A DNA stretch of 64,000 nucleotides from Agapetus fuscipes (GCA_951799405.1 OX637332.1:3601001-3665000), one strand, 5' to 3'; counted from the stretch's first letter, positions 19,586 through 30,152 are shown. Notes: generated from the letters alone by a model not told the origin. Numbers and translations are program-made.

Positions 19586-19954
19586 TACAATATTATTTAA
19601 ATTGCACGTATACATCAGGCGCGTGCATACGATATAGGCAAATACATTTCAGAATAGATATTTTCCCTCATTCCTTTAAAATAACTCATTTGAAATTGAC
19701 TGAAGTGCTAACGATGGCTCCAATCGATTTTAAATTTAGAATTTTAAATCTGAATATCAAGCTTAAATGTTTTTTCACTATATATTGCCTACCTATTAGG
19801 CGCATGTGCCTGTATGGGATGCACGCCCCTGGTACATATCGTAGTTGAAAAAATATTTCCACAGGGGCATTGTAAAGTGTTAATGTTTTTTTAAATTCTT
19901 AATGTATGATTCAAGTACTGTCAGATACATAATCGATATCTAAATTTCAAAATA

Positions 19955-20110
19955 AATAAGGAGTGAGAATAAGAGAAGAGTTTGTATGAAAAAGGTGATG
20001 AATATTGAGGAAATGAAAGTGGTTTGTAAGGACAGAAAAAAGTGGAGGCGCATCTGCGGAGGTACCGGCCACCCCTAGTGGAACGGCGGCAGGATACAGT
20101 ACAGTAAATT
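19955..20110 (+). pseudogene. LINE-alpha C-terminal fragment
   Basis: Translates to a MKKVMNIEEMKVVCKDRKKW and RRICGGTGHP tail, then stop, matching the end of the longer copy at 32.1-32.6 kb. The 3' UTR scrap GGAACGGCGGCAGGATACAG follows. Upstream is unrecognisable. Confidence 0.75.
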
Positions 20111-20469
20111 TCGGAGAAGATAGAAAAAAACGAGATTGTGTATTGTCGAGATTGAATATTTAAAAAAAGGTCGAGATATCTCAAGATTCAAGATCTCGAT
20201 ATTCGAGATAACGCTTCACACTCCATGTTCACACTTCAGTAATTTTCAGTCGCACACTTAAGCATTCCTCAGACGGCAATAATTGTTTTCATAATTAATT
20301 TACTTCAACTTCTGCTGAAACATTTAATTTCCCAGAAACTTTACTCGACGGCAGTTGGCTGAAAAACACACATACACGCGAGAAGCATGCAAACAAACAG
20401 ACCTGACAACTTTTCTGTGTAGTCGACTATGTCGTCAATTAAAATTTCCAGGTCTTCTCGTCAGAAAGA

Positions 20470-20714
20470 TCTAGTTGATAGTTCAGTTGGTAGAGCGCTT
20501 GTATTCCATGCCGAGAGCTGGGGTTTGAATCCAATCGCAAGAGTCAGAAATCATTTCACGCTTTGGTGTTTATTTTAAACCCAAAAAATACCGGAAAGGT
20601 TTACTCAGTCTTCACAGCAATGAGTACTAGCCCCTTCGGTAGCTGGGAAACCCCCCAGTTCAATTGAAGTGGTTGGCGTTAGACCGGCCTTTTTACCTGT
20701 AAAAATAAATAGGT
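20470..20714 (+). repeat. SINE-B 5' part, tail-to-tail partner
   Basis: TAGTTGATAGTTCAGTTGGT (A box), GGGTTTGAATCC (B-box variant) and the body as far as AAAAATAAATAGGTCA, where orientation reverses. Confidence 0.88.
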
Positions 20715-20715
20715 C

Positions 20716-20893
20716 ACAGCTCCCGAGGGTTCTGGTACTCATGTCTTGTGAAGGCGAAATGAACCTTGATGGTATTTTATTTAGGGTTTGAAATAAGCAC
20801 CGAAACGGGAAATTATTCTGACACCCTCGGTGGAATTCGAACCCGAGACCTTGGTATGCATTGTAAGCGCTCTACCAACTAAGCCATTGACCG
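20716..20893 (-). repeat. SINE-B 5' part, tail-to-tail partner
   Basis: The minus strand reads from CGGTCAATGGCTTAGTTGGT and B box GGGTTCGAATTCC to GGGAGCTG at the junction. The two pieces together form a long imperfect inverted repeat. Confidence 0.87.
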
Positions 20894-20951
20894 AAAAATG
20901 TCATTGGTTTTATGAAGATTTTATGAATTACCTTGGGCGGCAATGCTACCC

Positions 20952-21133
20952 TATAATCTATAATCTAAGTTGCAGAGATATATTAACATTTAAGGCTCTC
21001 AAATGCATGCCCACAAACAGACACGTGTAGTTTGCGCTTACAAATGCTGAATGCGTACATACAAATAAAATCCAGCACATCACCTTTTGTCGACCTTCCC
21101 TGACACAGGGGTGACATGGGCAAAGCGAACCCT
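20952..21133 (-). repeat. RepA copy, 5'-truncated
   Basis: CTATAATCTAAGTTGCAGAG to TGACATGGGCAAAGCGAACC. Confidence 0.86.
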
Positions 21134-21551
21134 GTCTTTAAAATTTCGTGCATATTATTTTGAATGTTTAATTGGGATTTATAACAGGGTTCTCTATAAT
21201 ACTGACCCCTTTGCGTTATGGTTCTATATTTATTGATTTCGCGAATATACTTGCATTGATAACACACATAAATCACCGTATACAATAGGTTCACCCGACT
21301 ACACAGAACTGCGATGTACGAAACAAAGCAATAAATTATAAATGGGAAGGTCCGCGCTGACATGTCAACGTGCTGTCAACACATTTCCCCAGATTTAAAA
21401 AAAAAAAGGCTGCACCACTGTACCAGGTAGTTCAAAAAAATAATTTCAAAAAGTTTCGAAAATAATAAGGTCCAAAAAAAAAATTATAACTTTTTTCTGG
21501 TTGAGCAAGCGTCAGGCTTGTACGGCACTGCTATCCTTAGCAACTTGTCAT
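21134..21551. other. Gene-free interval
   Basis: No family recognised. A/T-rich with several A-runs. Confidence 0.5.
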
Positions 21552-21789
21552 GTATCTGTAATCTAAGTTGCAAAGATATTTTCCGTTTAAGATTTATCTT
21601 ACATGGATTGCCATAAGCAGAACGTATGAGTTCACGTTAACTCATACCGCATGTGGACTTACAACATAAAAACACAAATTCTAAATGAACTTTCTTTCTT
21701 GCCTTCCAACTGTTGCCGAATTTTGGAAAAGTGAACCATTTTTTGCAGTTTAGGTGGTCGACCTCATACTAACATATAAGTCAAGGAAT
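21552..21789 (-). repeat. RepA copy, full length, old
   Basis: CTGTAATCTAAGTTGCAAAG to AACATATAAGTCAAGGAAT. The CACCCCTGTTTCAG block is degraded. Confidence 0.82.
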
Positions 21790-21924
21790 ACAAGCAATAA
21801 ATAAAACTTCTCGATGTAAAAAATAACAAAACCTTAAAAGGAATATATGAAAAGAAAAGTCAATATGAATTACATAAAATGAAAAATGATAGAATTTTTA
21901 AATTATTTAAACATTCAATAGGAT

Positions 21925-22003
21925 AAAACAGAGTTTTAATTCACTTTTTATTTCATTTTTTTGCTCAAACGTTTTCGCCTAATAAGGCATCTTCAGGAGC
22001 ATA
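21925..22003 (-). other. Hairpin-motif repeat
   Basis: On the minus strand CTGAAGATGCCTTATTAGGC leads into GAAAACGTTTGAGC, then A/T-rich sequence and AAAGTGAATTAAAACTCTGT. The same order occurs at 56.78 kb, and the AAAGTGAATTAAAACTC block also at 2515 next to the 5S-headed SINE. The stem is GCCT/AGGC. Confidence 0.7.
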
Positions 22004-22372
22004 ATTGTTACAAATATAATATAAAAAAAAAAAATTCAAAATCAATTAAAATATTTTTTTAATGTTAAAATATTTTTTAATTTATTAAAATTTCAATAAT
22101 TTTTAAGTCACAATGTTTTTTCCGGATTAATTACTTTAAAAATAATACGATATTTAATACAAAGTATAAAATTCGAAAATATTTATTCCAACTTTGTCGC
22201 ATTCACCCTACACATTCAGAAATACAAAATGAAAAAGTGTGCATTCATTCAAATCCCTCTTTTTTTGTTTAACCCCTATTTCAGATTTCACTATGTAAAT
22301 AATAAAATAAAATAAAACCCGCCTCACACACGTCACTCTATACAATCTCTTGAATATCTTAAAAACTTTAAA

Positions 22373-22657
22373 TTGAGTGGTATGTTTTTTTTGTTCCTCT
22401 GCAGATCTCCTAGCTGGGAGACAATCCCAGAAACAAATCGAGAGACTCGCCCGCCTCCTCTCTCGGCTGCTGCATTCCTTCATCAAATATTCAAGTTATT
22501 GCTGGCGGAGGAAGAACCACAGACGCGCCCCGACTTCTTCATCCCAAGTTTAAAAAATTACACCAAAACTCAGTCACTGCGTTCTTCAACTCTTTTTGTG
22601 AACAACTCTGAAGAGCGTCTTAGTTTGTACGTATTTTCGGAGAAACGCTATTTTTAA
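22373..22657 (+). other. Candidate unique exon, unresolved frame
   Basis: A strong acceptor-like tract (T-run, then GTTCCTCTGCAG ending 22404) is followed by about 250 bases of higher G/C content than the surroundings, with no match to the repeat families here. Two frames stay open after the acceptor. One ends at 22657 (about 85 residues, with SPSWETIPETNRETRPPP). The other ends near 22551 (about 49 residues, with LLAGRQSQKQIERLARLLSR). I recognise neither, and no partner exon is seen, so this is only a place to look. Confidence 0.25.
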
Positions 22658-22872
22658 GTTGGAAAAAGTATGGTTCTTTTACTTTGAATACTGCAGAAAC
22701 CTTACGGCTTGCCTCTCGACCCAATATCGCTCCACTTACATGTAGGGGACTTTATTATTATATACATACAAGATAAACCTAACCTCAAAACATGTAGATA
22801 CAAACATCCAGCCATTTCGCTTTCTTACTGATGATCTCGGATTAAAAAATATATAAAACGCAAATATGCTTT

Positions 22873-22972
22873 GCATATAGTGTAACTTCTTGTTGCGTTA
22901 TCCCAGAAGGGGTCGCATGTGGTGATTTGGGACTTATTTATTTTACGAGTAAGAGGGCCGGCCTCACGCCAA
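22873..22972 (-). repeat. SINE-B 3' fragment
   Basis: ATATAGTGTAACTTCTTGTT to GGGCCGGCCTCACGCCAA. The tRNA head is absent. Confidence 0.8.
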
Positions 22973-22973
22973 A

Positions 22974-23190
22974 CATTTTTTTCACAGTATGGGTGGTCAG
23001 CTGCATACCAACCTATTAGTCAAGGAACATACCTACATGACAAATTACATTTTTAAAATCACTAAATTATAATATGTATTGACATCAAAAGCTAACAGAA
23101 AACATTTTTTTTCATTACAAAAACCCTAGCCGCCAACATCACAGATTGACCGCCATTTCTTTCTGTCCTTACACACTTCTTTCAAAGTAT
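22974..23190 (-). pseudogene. LINE-alpha end plus RepA 5' part, colinear
   Basis: On the minus strand, 23190-23110 encodes the KEVC-DRKKWR-LICDVGG-like protein end. About 80 bases of spacer with TTTGATGTCAATACATATT follow, then RepA from TTCCTTGACTAATAGG (23030) to the TGTGAAAAAAATG block at 22974. One of several loci where this order is kept. Confidence 0.75.
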
Positions 23191-23198
23191 GTATATAA

Positions 23199-23249
23199 AA
23201 TAATGTGAATCTCCAATGTTACATATATCTTGCAACTTAGATTAGATTA
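23199..23249 (+). repeat. RepA 3' end
   Basis: AATGTGAATCTCCAATGTTA and TGCAACTTAGATTAGATTA only. Confidence 0.8.
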
Positions 23250-23535
23250 AATAAGCCGAGATAAGGACGTCACCTAAAGAAGAAGAGAAAGACTCGAGAT
23301 GTAGTTTTGTTCGAGGTTGAAAATGGGTGTATAATACAAAATATGCATTGCGGGCGTCCACGTGACAGACGCGGTGAAAGTACTCTGCTATCCGGTCCGG
23401 CATTTTCTATAACAGACCCGTTCCGACAACATTGTTTAATTACGCATTCGTGCTGATCAAATTATAAGGCGCGTAGGACAATACGCTTTCTTATTTCGAT
23501 TCTACCACACTGTATGCGACATTTATTCCGAGTGT

Positions 23536-23732
23536 ACCTTGACTCATAGGTTGGTATGAGGCAGACCACCCATACTGTAAAAAATGGTTCACTTCGCCAA
23601 TGTCACCCCTGTGTCAGAAAAGGCCGGCAAAAGTTGTAGGGTTTATGTTAATTTGAGGTTTGGATTTTATTTGTAAGTTCACATTCAGCATTTGTAAGCG
23701 CGAACTACACGTGTTTGTATGTGGGTATATTT
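23536..23732 (+). repeat. RepA copy, 3' end replaced
   Basis: CCTTGACTCATAGGTTGG to GTTTGTATGTGGGTAT. It is cut at the point where a MITE-related sequence (CTGCATCATTAACTC) begins. Confidence 0.86.
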
Positions 23733-23739
23733 CTGCATC

Positions 23740-23802
23740 ATTAACTCAAAAACGCAAAAAAGTGGACTTCGGTCGTTTATGCTCTAAGATACAGATTTGT
23801 AA
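23740..23802 (+). repeat. Fragment of the 26.8-kb MITE
   Basis: CTGCATCATTAACTCAAAAA, then CGTTTATGCTCTAAGATACAG, matches the right end of the element at 26811-27192. Confidence 0.75.
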
Positions 23803-23844
23803 AGAGTGTTAAGTAAATAAATTATTTCTCATTTACTACTCTTG

Positions 23845-23945
23845 GAGAGCTTGTATGAAAATGGTTATGACTCTGGATGAAATGAAAGAAGTATGTAAGG
23901 ACCGAAAAAAATGGCGGTTGATCTGTAATGCTGGCGTTTGATGCT
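23845..23945 (+). pseudogene. LINE-alpha C-terminal fragment
   Basis: MVMTLDEMKEVCKDRKKWRL then ICNAGV and stop. RepA does not follow here. A T-run does. Confidence 0.72.
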
Positions 23946-24056
23946 GAAGCTTTAAATTTTTTTTTTTATAGAATATATTTTGTAGGTTTTAATTTTTACA
24001 TACTTGCTTTCGACTAGGAATGCAAGCATTCTACTAAGTGAGTCATCAAACTAAAT

Positions 24057-24293
24057 TTATACGAGCTTGGTCATCGCTACAAAGCGTCAATCCTCATACA
24101 AGATCCAATTGCTGTAAGGCTGGATGGACTTTTTGTGAGTGGTCTTTAGTAAAGGTAATGAATTTTCCTACCCAGCGAAGAGCATTAATATGTAGATATA
24201 AATATTATATTTTTTGTGCTCTGCCGAAATTCGAACCGACGACCATCCGTTTACGAGTCCGAAGCGTTATCACTAAACTACGAACCGGTCTAC
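24057..24293 (-). repeat. SINE-C copy, 3'-truncated, no 5S head
   Basis: The minus strand runs from GTAGACCGGTTCGTAGTTTA through the head (B box GGTTCGAATTTCGGC) to the AGCGATGACCAAGCTCG block. Confidence 0.85.
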
Positions 24294-24299
24294 ATTAGA

Positions 24300-24960
24300 A
24301 AAAAATATGTCAATATATAATACGTGGACTAGCTAAAAGAAAAAAATATTTTGGCTACGTGTGAAAACGGTCATGTTTTAGAAAAACCGTTTTCTAGCCA
24401 TGTCTTGAAAGAGAGCCGATAATGACAATAATTATCACCCCGATTGTCGCCATCCGTATGCCAAGTGTACACGTTAACCAAAAAGTGTATCGAAACGAAT
24501 ACAGCGCTACTATTGAGCTTTTTAGTCTCAAATACACTTTTGAAAAAATGATGAATTTAAACGTAAAGTTTACATTTGAAGTACTGGGCTGGATGCCAGT
24601 GCAGCTAACTAGATTATCCGGCTTTGAGGATCCGAATCAGTTATCCGGTTGAGATTCCCCGGATAGCCGGTCTTCTAGCACATAATCTAATATTGTTGCC
24701 GTATCTAATTGGACACCTTACCACCTCGAGGCCACAAATATCAAACTTTTTTTTTTGTTCCAAGGCGAATGAAAGTAAAATTATGGAATCGATGAAGGTG
24801 TATTTATGTGATGAATGAAAGTGATTTTATGAGAAACCATTAACGCAAGTTGTTTTTTCTTTACGGTGAATATTGAATTGCCCTAAGAGAAAATGTTTTT
24901 TTTCCCCCTTATAAAGCCATTTTTAAATTGAGCAGTTAAACATAAGCCGCATACTTTAAT
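24300..24960. other. Gene-free interval
   Basis: No gene. A hairpin-like GGATAGCCGG/TTATCCGG cluster lies at 24615-24670. Frames of 64-76 residues (24422-24652, 24624-24818) show no domain. Confidence 0.5.
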
Positions 24961-24964
24961 TGAC

Positions 24965-25127
24965 CTATCTATAATCTAAGTTGCAAATATATATTACTTT
25001 TCATATTGATTTTACATGCGTTCCTATAAACAGACACGTAGGTAGGTACTTATAAGTCCGCGCTTACACATGCCGCGTGTGGAATAACAACATAAACCCG
25101 AATCTCAAATGAACATACGTCCTGCAA
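24965..25127 (-). repeat. RepA copy, 5'-truncated
   Basis: TCTATAATCTAAGTTGCAAAT to CATACGTCCTGCAACTCTC, then directly LINE-alpha on the other strand. Confidence 0.86.
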
Positions 25128-25130
25128 CTC

Positions 25131-25329
25131 TCAATTAATGATGATAGACTGACAAATTATATATACAGAGGAAGTGTGAAAGGAGCAAGAGGTAAAGGAC
25201 GACCGACGAATGAATGAAGTGATCAGATTGAGGAGATTGTAAAAGAATGGGATGTACAAAGTGAGTGTAAAAGATGAAAATGTATGGATATGAATGAATT
25301 GAATTAGGTATGTAAGGATAGAAGGAAAT
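25131..25329 (+). pseudogene. LINE-alpha C-terminal fragment, frame-broken
   Basis: Nucleotide match to 32390-32590 (GATGATAGACTGACAAA, GTGTGAAAGGAGCAAGAGG, GATCAGATTGAGGAGATTGT). The reading frame has stops and a deletion. Cut at 25330 by a SINE-D copy. Confidence 0.78.
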
Positions 25330-25332
25330 TTT

Positions 25333-25594
25333 TCGGTGTTATGGCCAAGGGGGCCAAGTGGAATGATCTTTCTAGCGTGTTTGGAATAGAACAACGTTGT
25401 TTCGATCCCCGCCTGGTTCATTTGACAATAACTTTAACCCTGGTTCAACAGATGTTATTGGGTTATTATTAATTAATAATTCATTAAAATAAACAATAAT
25501 GAATTATTAATTGATGATATTAATACCTGTTTCTGTGCCAGGCAGAATAGGTTGGTGAATTGCATTCCTCTTCACAAATCTATTTTTATAAAAA
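25333..25594 (+). repeat. SINE-D copy, tRNA-derived
   Basis: A tRNA-like head (GTGTTATGGCCAAGGGGGCC, B-box-like GTTTCGATCCCCGCC), then CCCTGGTTCAACAGATGTTA, an A/T-rich middle with a small palindrome (AATAATTCATT/AATGAATTATT) and the end ATTGCATTCCTCTTCACAAA with an A-run. A reverse copy lies at 36 kb and another at 50.8 kb. Confidence 0.82.
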
Positions 25595-25964
25595 AAAAAA
25601 ATTACGGCAGCTCTGCAGAGGCTCTCGCCACTCATGCGGAATGGCGACAGAGCTACAGGTGCCTTTAAGGTGGTGATATCTTTGCAACTTAGATTATAGG
25701 CACGTTCTCGACCCACGTTTTGAGTGCCGGCTGTCAGACGATTGCCACACGTCTGAAATGGCGCCCGGTCGCACTTTACTAAGCAATTCCCGAATGTTCG
25801 ATTGCCTCAGTACTCGATTAGACTGATGAGACATGAGATATTTGCGTTTCATGTTATTGGCAGACTAAATGACACCATGGTTAAATAGCATTCAATTAAA
25901 TCAAAGTCGTTTTTTTTCTTCATAATATTAGGATGACAAAGAATGGAATAACCAGAGTCATAAT

Positions 25965-26070
25965 AAAAGGAGAGCATGTATAAAGAAGGTTATGACTCTG
26001 GAGGAAATCAAAGAAGTATGTAAGGACGGAAAGAATTGGCGGTTGATCTGTAATGTTGACGGATAGGGTT
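25965..26070 (+). pseudogene. LINE-alpha end, colinear with RepA
   Basis: KKVMTLEEIKEVCKDGKNWR then LICNVDG and stop. It is followed by the GTTTTGATGTCCACACG spacer and a RepA copy starting at 26160. Confidence 0.78.
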
Positions 26071-26159
26071 TATTTAAGTGGGATTTGTTTTCTGTTTTAG
26101 TTTTGATGTCCACACGTGTTATTATTTATTGATTTAAAAAAATGTAATTTGCCATGTAT

Positions 26160-26400
26160 GTTCCTTGTATGCGGCTGACCACCCATAGTAAAAATGGTTC
26201 ACTTTGCCAAGGTCACCCCTGTTTTAGGGAAGGACGGCAAGAGTTGCAGGGTGTATGCCCATTTGAGATTTGGTTTTTATGTTGTAGGTTTACATGAACC
26301 ACATGCAAAAGCGGATTTGTACGTGTCTGCTTGTGAGAATGCATATAATGTGAATCTCCAATGTTACATATATTTGCAACTTAGATTAGATTAGATTAGA
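26160..26400 (+). repeat. RepA copy downstream of LINE-alpha
   Basis: TTCCTTGTATGCGGCTGACC (short deletion of TTATAGG) to three GATTA units. The tail directly abuts a reverse SINE-C. Confidence 0.9.
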
Positions 26401-26674
26401 CTTATTTGGTGAACGCTGTTTTTGTGTGAAGCACAATTCAAGAGCCCTCTTCTACGAGCTTTATCGTGCATATGGAAAGCGTCAATTCTCAACCAAGACC
26501 CAGTTGTTGTAGGGCTGCATGGTCCGGTCTTTGGTAAAGTTTTATGAATTTTTTAACCCAGGAAAGAGCATATTTGAAAATATTAATTGTGTATTATTTG
26601 CGCTCCGCCGGGATTCGAACCCACAACCGTCCATTTACGAGTACGAAACGTTATCGCTAAGCTACGGACCGTCC
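26400..26674 (-). repeat. SINE-C copy, no 5S head
   Basis: ATTTGGTGAACGCTGTTTTT at the tail side to the tRNA-like head with B box GGTTCGAATCCCGGC and CTACGGACCGTCC. The ATT tail is missing. Confidence 0.87.
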
Positions 26675-27243
26675 ATAATTTCAACCATGTTTCAGGGAAG
26701 GTCGGCAAAAATTGCAGGGTTTATGCTCATCTTAGGTTTGGATTTTATTTTGTAAGACACATGCATTATTTTCCAACTTACACGTGTCTGTTTGTGGGCA
26801 TGCATAATATCTGTACCTTAGAGCATAAACAACGGTAGTCACATTTAGTAAAATGTGCAGGAGACGAGTTTTAGTGAAAATGTGCACTTTTATAAAACCA
26901 TCATAACTTCTAAACTAGACGAGATATTTTTGATCTGTAAAAACTGTTTATCTTCTTTTATCGATATTTATTTAATGTGAAGTAATGTGAACAACGTATG
27001 TGGAACTTCCGTGGTTTATGCGCGCATTTATATGTGCATCCCATATTTATTACACTTGATATCTGAGTAACCATGAGTCCGAGGACTCCAATATTTTTAC
27101 CACTTATAGAACAGCTAATTGTTATAATTACTGCATCATTAACTCAAAAACGCAAAAAGTTGGACTACCGTTGTTTATGCTCTAAGGTACAGATATGAAT
27201 TTGAAATGTCATTATATCTTTGCAACTTAGATTAATTATAGAT
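26675..27243 (+). repeat. RepA copy split by a MITE
   Basis: The 5' part, 26675-26810, ends GGGCATGCATAATAT. The 3' part, 27193-27243, resumes ATATGAATTTGAAATG and ends CAACTTAGATTAATTATAG. Joining across the insert with one ATAT gives the normal family order. Confidence 0.85.
26811..27192. mobile_element. MITE-like element, ~29-bp TIR, ATAT duplication
   Basis: Left CTGTACCTTAGAGCATAAAC plus AACGGTAGTC is the exact reverse complement of the right end GACTACCGTTGTTTATGCTC plus TAAGGTACAG. ATAT stands on both sides. 382 bp, no reading frame. A right-end fragment occurs at 23.74 kb. Confidence 0.82.
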
Positions 27244-27359
27244 CAAAAGTTTCATACATTTCCTTCTTTTATATTAGAAAACCTAGAGATCATCTTGTGC
27301 ATACAGAAGCGAATACAAAAATATTTAAGCCTGTGATTATAGACAAGCGGGGGTTTTGT

Positions 27360-28200
27360 GGATGACAGGATAGAGCGGCACAGTGACAGACAGACACAAT
27401 GACAAAACGACACATGATAGAACTACACATGACAGAACAACACATGATAAAACATCACTATAACAAAACACAAAAATTAAATCACTATGACAAAACAACG
27501 CAAGGACAAAAAATCACATGACAAAACGTAGCATACCGAAAACAGAACACACCATAAACGGCACGTGAAAAAAATCACATAACAGAATGACTTTCTTGTG
27601 ATGTTTTGCGACTGTGTCATTCTCTCATGTGCTGTTATGTCATATGACGTTTTTCTTGTGTCGTTTTGTCACTGCGTCGTTTTCTCATGTGTCATTCTGT
27701 CATGTGTCGTTCTGTCATATATCGTTCTGTCATGTGTCGTTTTGTAAATATGTCGTTCTGTCATTTATCGTTTTGTCACTGAAACGTCATGTGTCATTCT
27801 GTCTGTCGTTCTGTCTTGTGTCGTTTTGTCACTGTGTCGTTCTCTAACGTTTCGTTCTGTCATGTGTTGTTCTATCAGGTATCGTTCTGATATGTGTCAT
27901 TATGTAACTGTGTCGTTCTGTCTGGTGTCGTTTTGTCATTTATCGTTCTGTCATGTGTCGTTCTTTCATGTGTCGTTTTGTCTCTGAATCGTTCTGTCAT
28001 GTGTCGTTATGTCATGTGTCGTTCTGTCATTTAGCGTTCTGTCATGTGTCGTTTTGTAACTGTGTCGTTCTGCCATGCGTCATTTTGTTACTGTATCGTT
28101 CTGTCATGTGTCGCTCCGTCATGTGTCGTTCTCTCACGTGCCATTATATCATATGTCGTTATGTCGTGTGTCGTATTGCCATTGTGACGTTCTAACATAG
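27360..28200. repeat. Large foldback array of ~15-bp units
   Basis: The left arm (27360-27595) has GACAAAACGACACAT and GACAGAACAACACAT-like units, and the right arm (27600-28200) many ATGTGTCGTTCTGTC units. Unit phase drifts, and arms differ in length (about 235 and 600 bases). The left edge TGACAGGATAG is shared with 15145. Long open frames rich in CHVSF or VLSC-like periodic residues are artefacts of the 15-bp period. Confidence 0.85.
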
Positions 28201-28675
28201 AACCGGTTTCATGCAAGAGCAGGGAGGGAGTGGAGCGTGGAAGTAAAACACGGAGGAGGAAGCTCGAATAAAACTGTTTCCTAGGAGACGACATGCGCTA
28301 AGTGTCTGCCAACCATCTCGCCGTTAAAAACTTTGCAATTTTCCGCAAACAGTGCTAATTTTAAGCAAGTATTTACTCGCGAAATCTTCCCTCTCTCGCA
28401 GACCAAACATTAACACAAGCGGGCGAAACTCATTTTGCACACCTCGTTTTCTGGATCACACAAACACATGTTAAACTTTTCGCAATTTACTTTTTCTCAT
28501 CTGAAATTAGCATTGCTTGATTTTTTTAACAAAAATTACCTGTGTTACAAACTGTGGGTTGTCTTTTTAAAGTGTTTTTTGTTGACGTTTGATACAACAA
28601 CCATTAATTTTAATTTTAATAAAAAAATAATAATAAACTATGTTTAACTAATTATCTCTAAAATGTAATTTCTTC
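28201..28675. other. Gene-free interval
   Basis: A G/A-rich stretch near 28220-28260 and then A/T-rich sequence. No family recognised. Confidence 0.5.
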
Positions 28676-28905
28676 TGTATGTTCCTTGACTTATAGTTTG
28701 GTATGCGGCTGACCACCCATGCTGTAGAATGTCAATGTTATCCCTGTTTCAGGGAAGGTCGGCAGGAGTTGCAGGGTGTATGTCCATTTGAGAATTGGTT
28801 TTTATGTTGTAGGTTCACATGCGGGATGCGCAAGCTCGAGCTTGTACGTGTCTGCTTGTGAGAATGTATGTAATGGTAACATATCTTTGCAACTTAGATT
28901 TACTT
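28676..28905 (+). repeat. RepA copy, full length
   Basis: TTCCTTGACTTATAGTTTGG to TTTGCAACTTAGATTTAC. Upstream AAAATGTAATTTCTTCTGTA is the LINE-alpha spacer sequence without the coding part. Confidence 0.9.
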
Positions 28906-29338
28906 AGCGCCCAGCCAATTTGTATTGTTTCAATAATTTGATGATTGATTAAAAAACTCACTCACAGGAAATGATATTCTTAATAAATTTTAGCTTAATG
29001 ATCTTTCCAATCAATATTTCCAAGGAAATATATTTTTAAAGTCATTGTGTTAATTTAGTTAATTCGTGACAGATAAAAATCATTCCTTGATTCTATATTT
29101 TTAAAAGTTACAAATGAATAAAAAACATTTGACTTTTTTACGTTTTTTCTGCCATGAACTACAGTAAAAATTCATTTATTAATTTAAAAAATCTCTCTAT
29201 ACTTGAATTGATATTTAAAATTTATTTAATGCAGGCTGAGCGAGTTTAATAAATTAATTAAATAGATTGATGAACACTTCATCATTTATTACATTATGGT
29301 TGATAAAACATGCATTGAGCACTTTAATGAATAATGGT
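28906..29338. other. Gene-free A/T-rich interval
   Basis: Nothing recognised. Confidence 0.5.
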
Positions 29339-29626
29339 TCGATCGATAGCTCAGTTGGTAGAATAATTGCAAACCACCGAGAGTGTCAGAAATGATTTCC
29401 CGTTTGAGCGTTTATTTCCAACTCAAAATAAAATGCCGACAAGGTTTACTCAACCTTGAGAAGAAATGAGTTCCAAAATCCATGGGTGCTGGGAAAACAC
29501 TGCTTGTTGAATGTTGACGTAAGGCTGACCCATTACCTATAAAAATAAGTAAGTTCATTCGCTACTTGCAAACCATTCGAGAAGAACGCGGCAAGAAGTT
29601 TACTACATGCGTAGCTTAGTTGCGTT
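29339..29626 (+). repeat. SINE-B copy with deleted B box
   Basis: TCGATAGCTCAGTTGGTAGA head, a deletion removes the B box, then ACCGAGAGTGTCAGAAATG and the body to GTAGCTTAGTTGCGTTC. Confidence 0.87.
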
Positions 29627-29888
29627 CACTCCATGATAAATTCAAATTAAAAAAGCCGCAAGGTATTGGGCCATTTCTTAGATGGTTTTTTTATAAATAC
29701 CTACCTGAATCAAGAATATCTTCTATAACTTTTATGGTATTCCTACAAAAACACTTAAATCGCGATAAAAGCATGAAAAGTGAGAATAGGAATGTTAAAA
29801 ATTCAGATCGTTTGTATGTTTTGATAACAAATAATAAAAAAATACGAAAAAGATATTTGATCGAAAAAAAATGAAAAACTAAATCTGT
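29627..29888. other. Gene-free interval with an A-rich frame
   Basis: An 84-residue plus-strand frame (29620-29874) starts in the SINE-B end and is K/N/R-rich. No family recognised. Confidence 0.4.
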
Positions 29889-29892
29889 GTAC

Positions 29893-30152
29893 TGTAACGA
29901 GATGAGTTTGTTTGTTTGGTAGAATGGAACATTGTATTTAAATTTGAATGGAAAAAGGAAAACAAAAGAAAAAAAAGAGAGAAGAAGCTTGCCTGGCGTG
30001 AGAGCCACAAGCATGTGTAATTAAGAATAATTAATATTATTGTGCTGTGGTTTATTGTGTATACATTGTGAAAGGAATAAAAGTAAACATATTAAAGTGG
30101 CTGTTACATTATTAATTGTGTCAATCAGCAGGACAGAGGAAAAACCCTCACA
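29893..30152 (+). mobile_element. Solo LTR of the 39.6-kb retrotransposon family
   Basis: TGTAACGAGATGAGTTTG to AAAAACCCTCACA, 260 bp, matches the 262-bp LTRs at 39.6 and 45.1 kb with scattered differences. GTAC lies directly outside both ends (29889-29892, 30153-30156), so it is a bona fide insertion reduced to one LTR by recombination. Older than the full element, given the differences. Confidence 0.92.

Noticed and set aside
27614..28195. Frames of ~80 residues with CHVSF-like repeats
   Set aside because: Same cause: foldback array units of ~15 bp read in frame.
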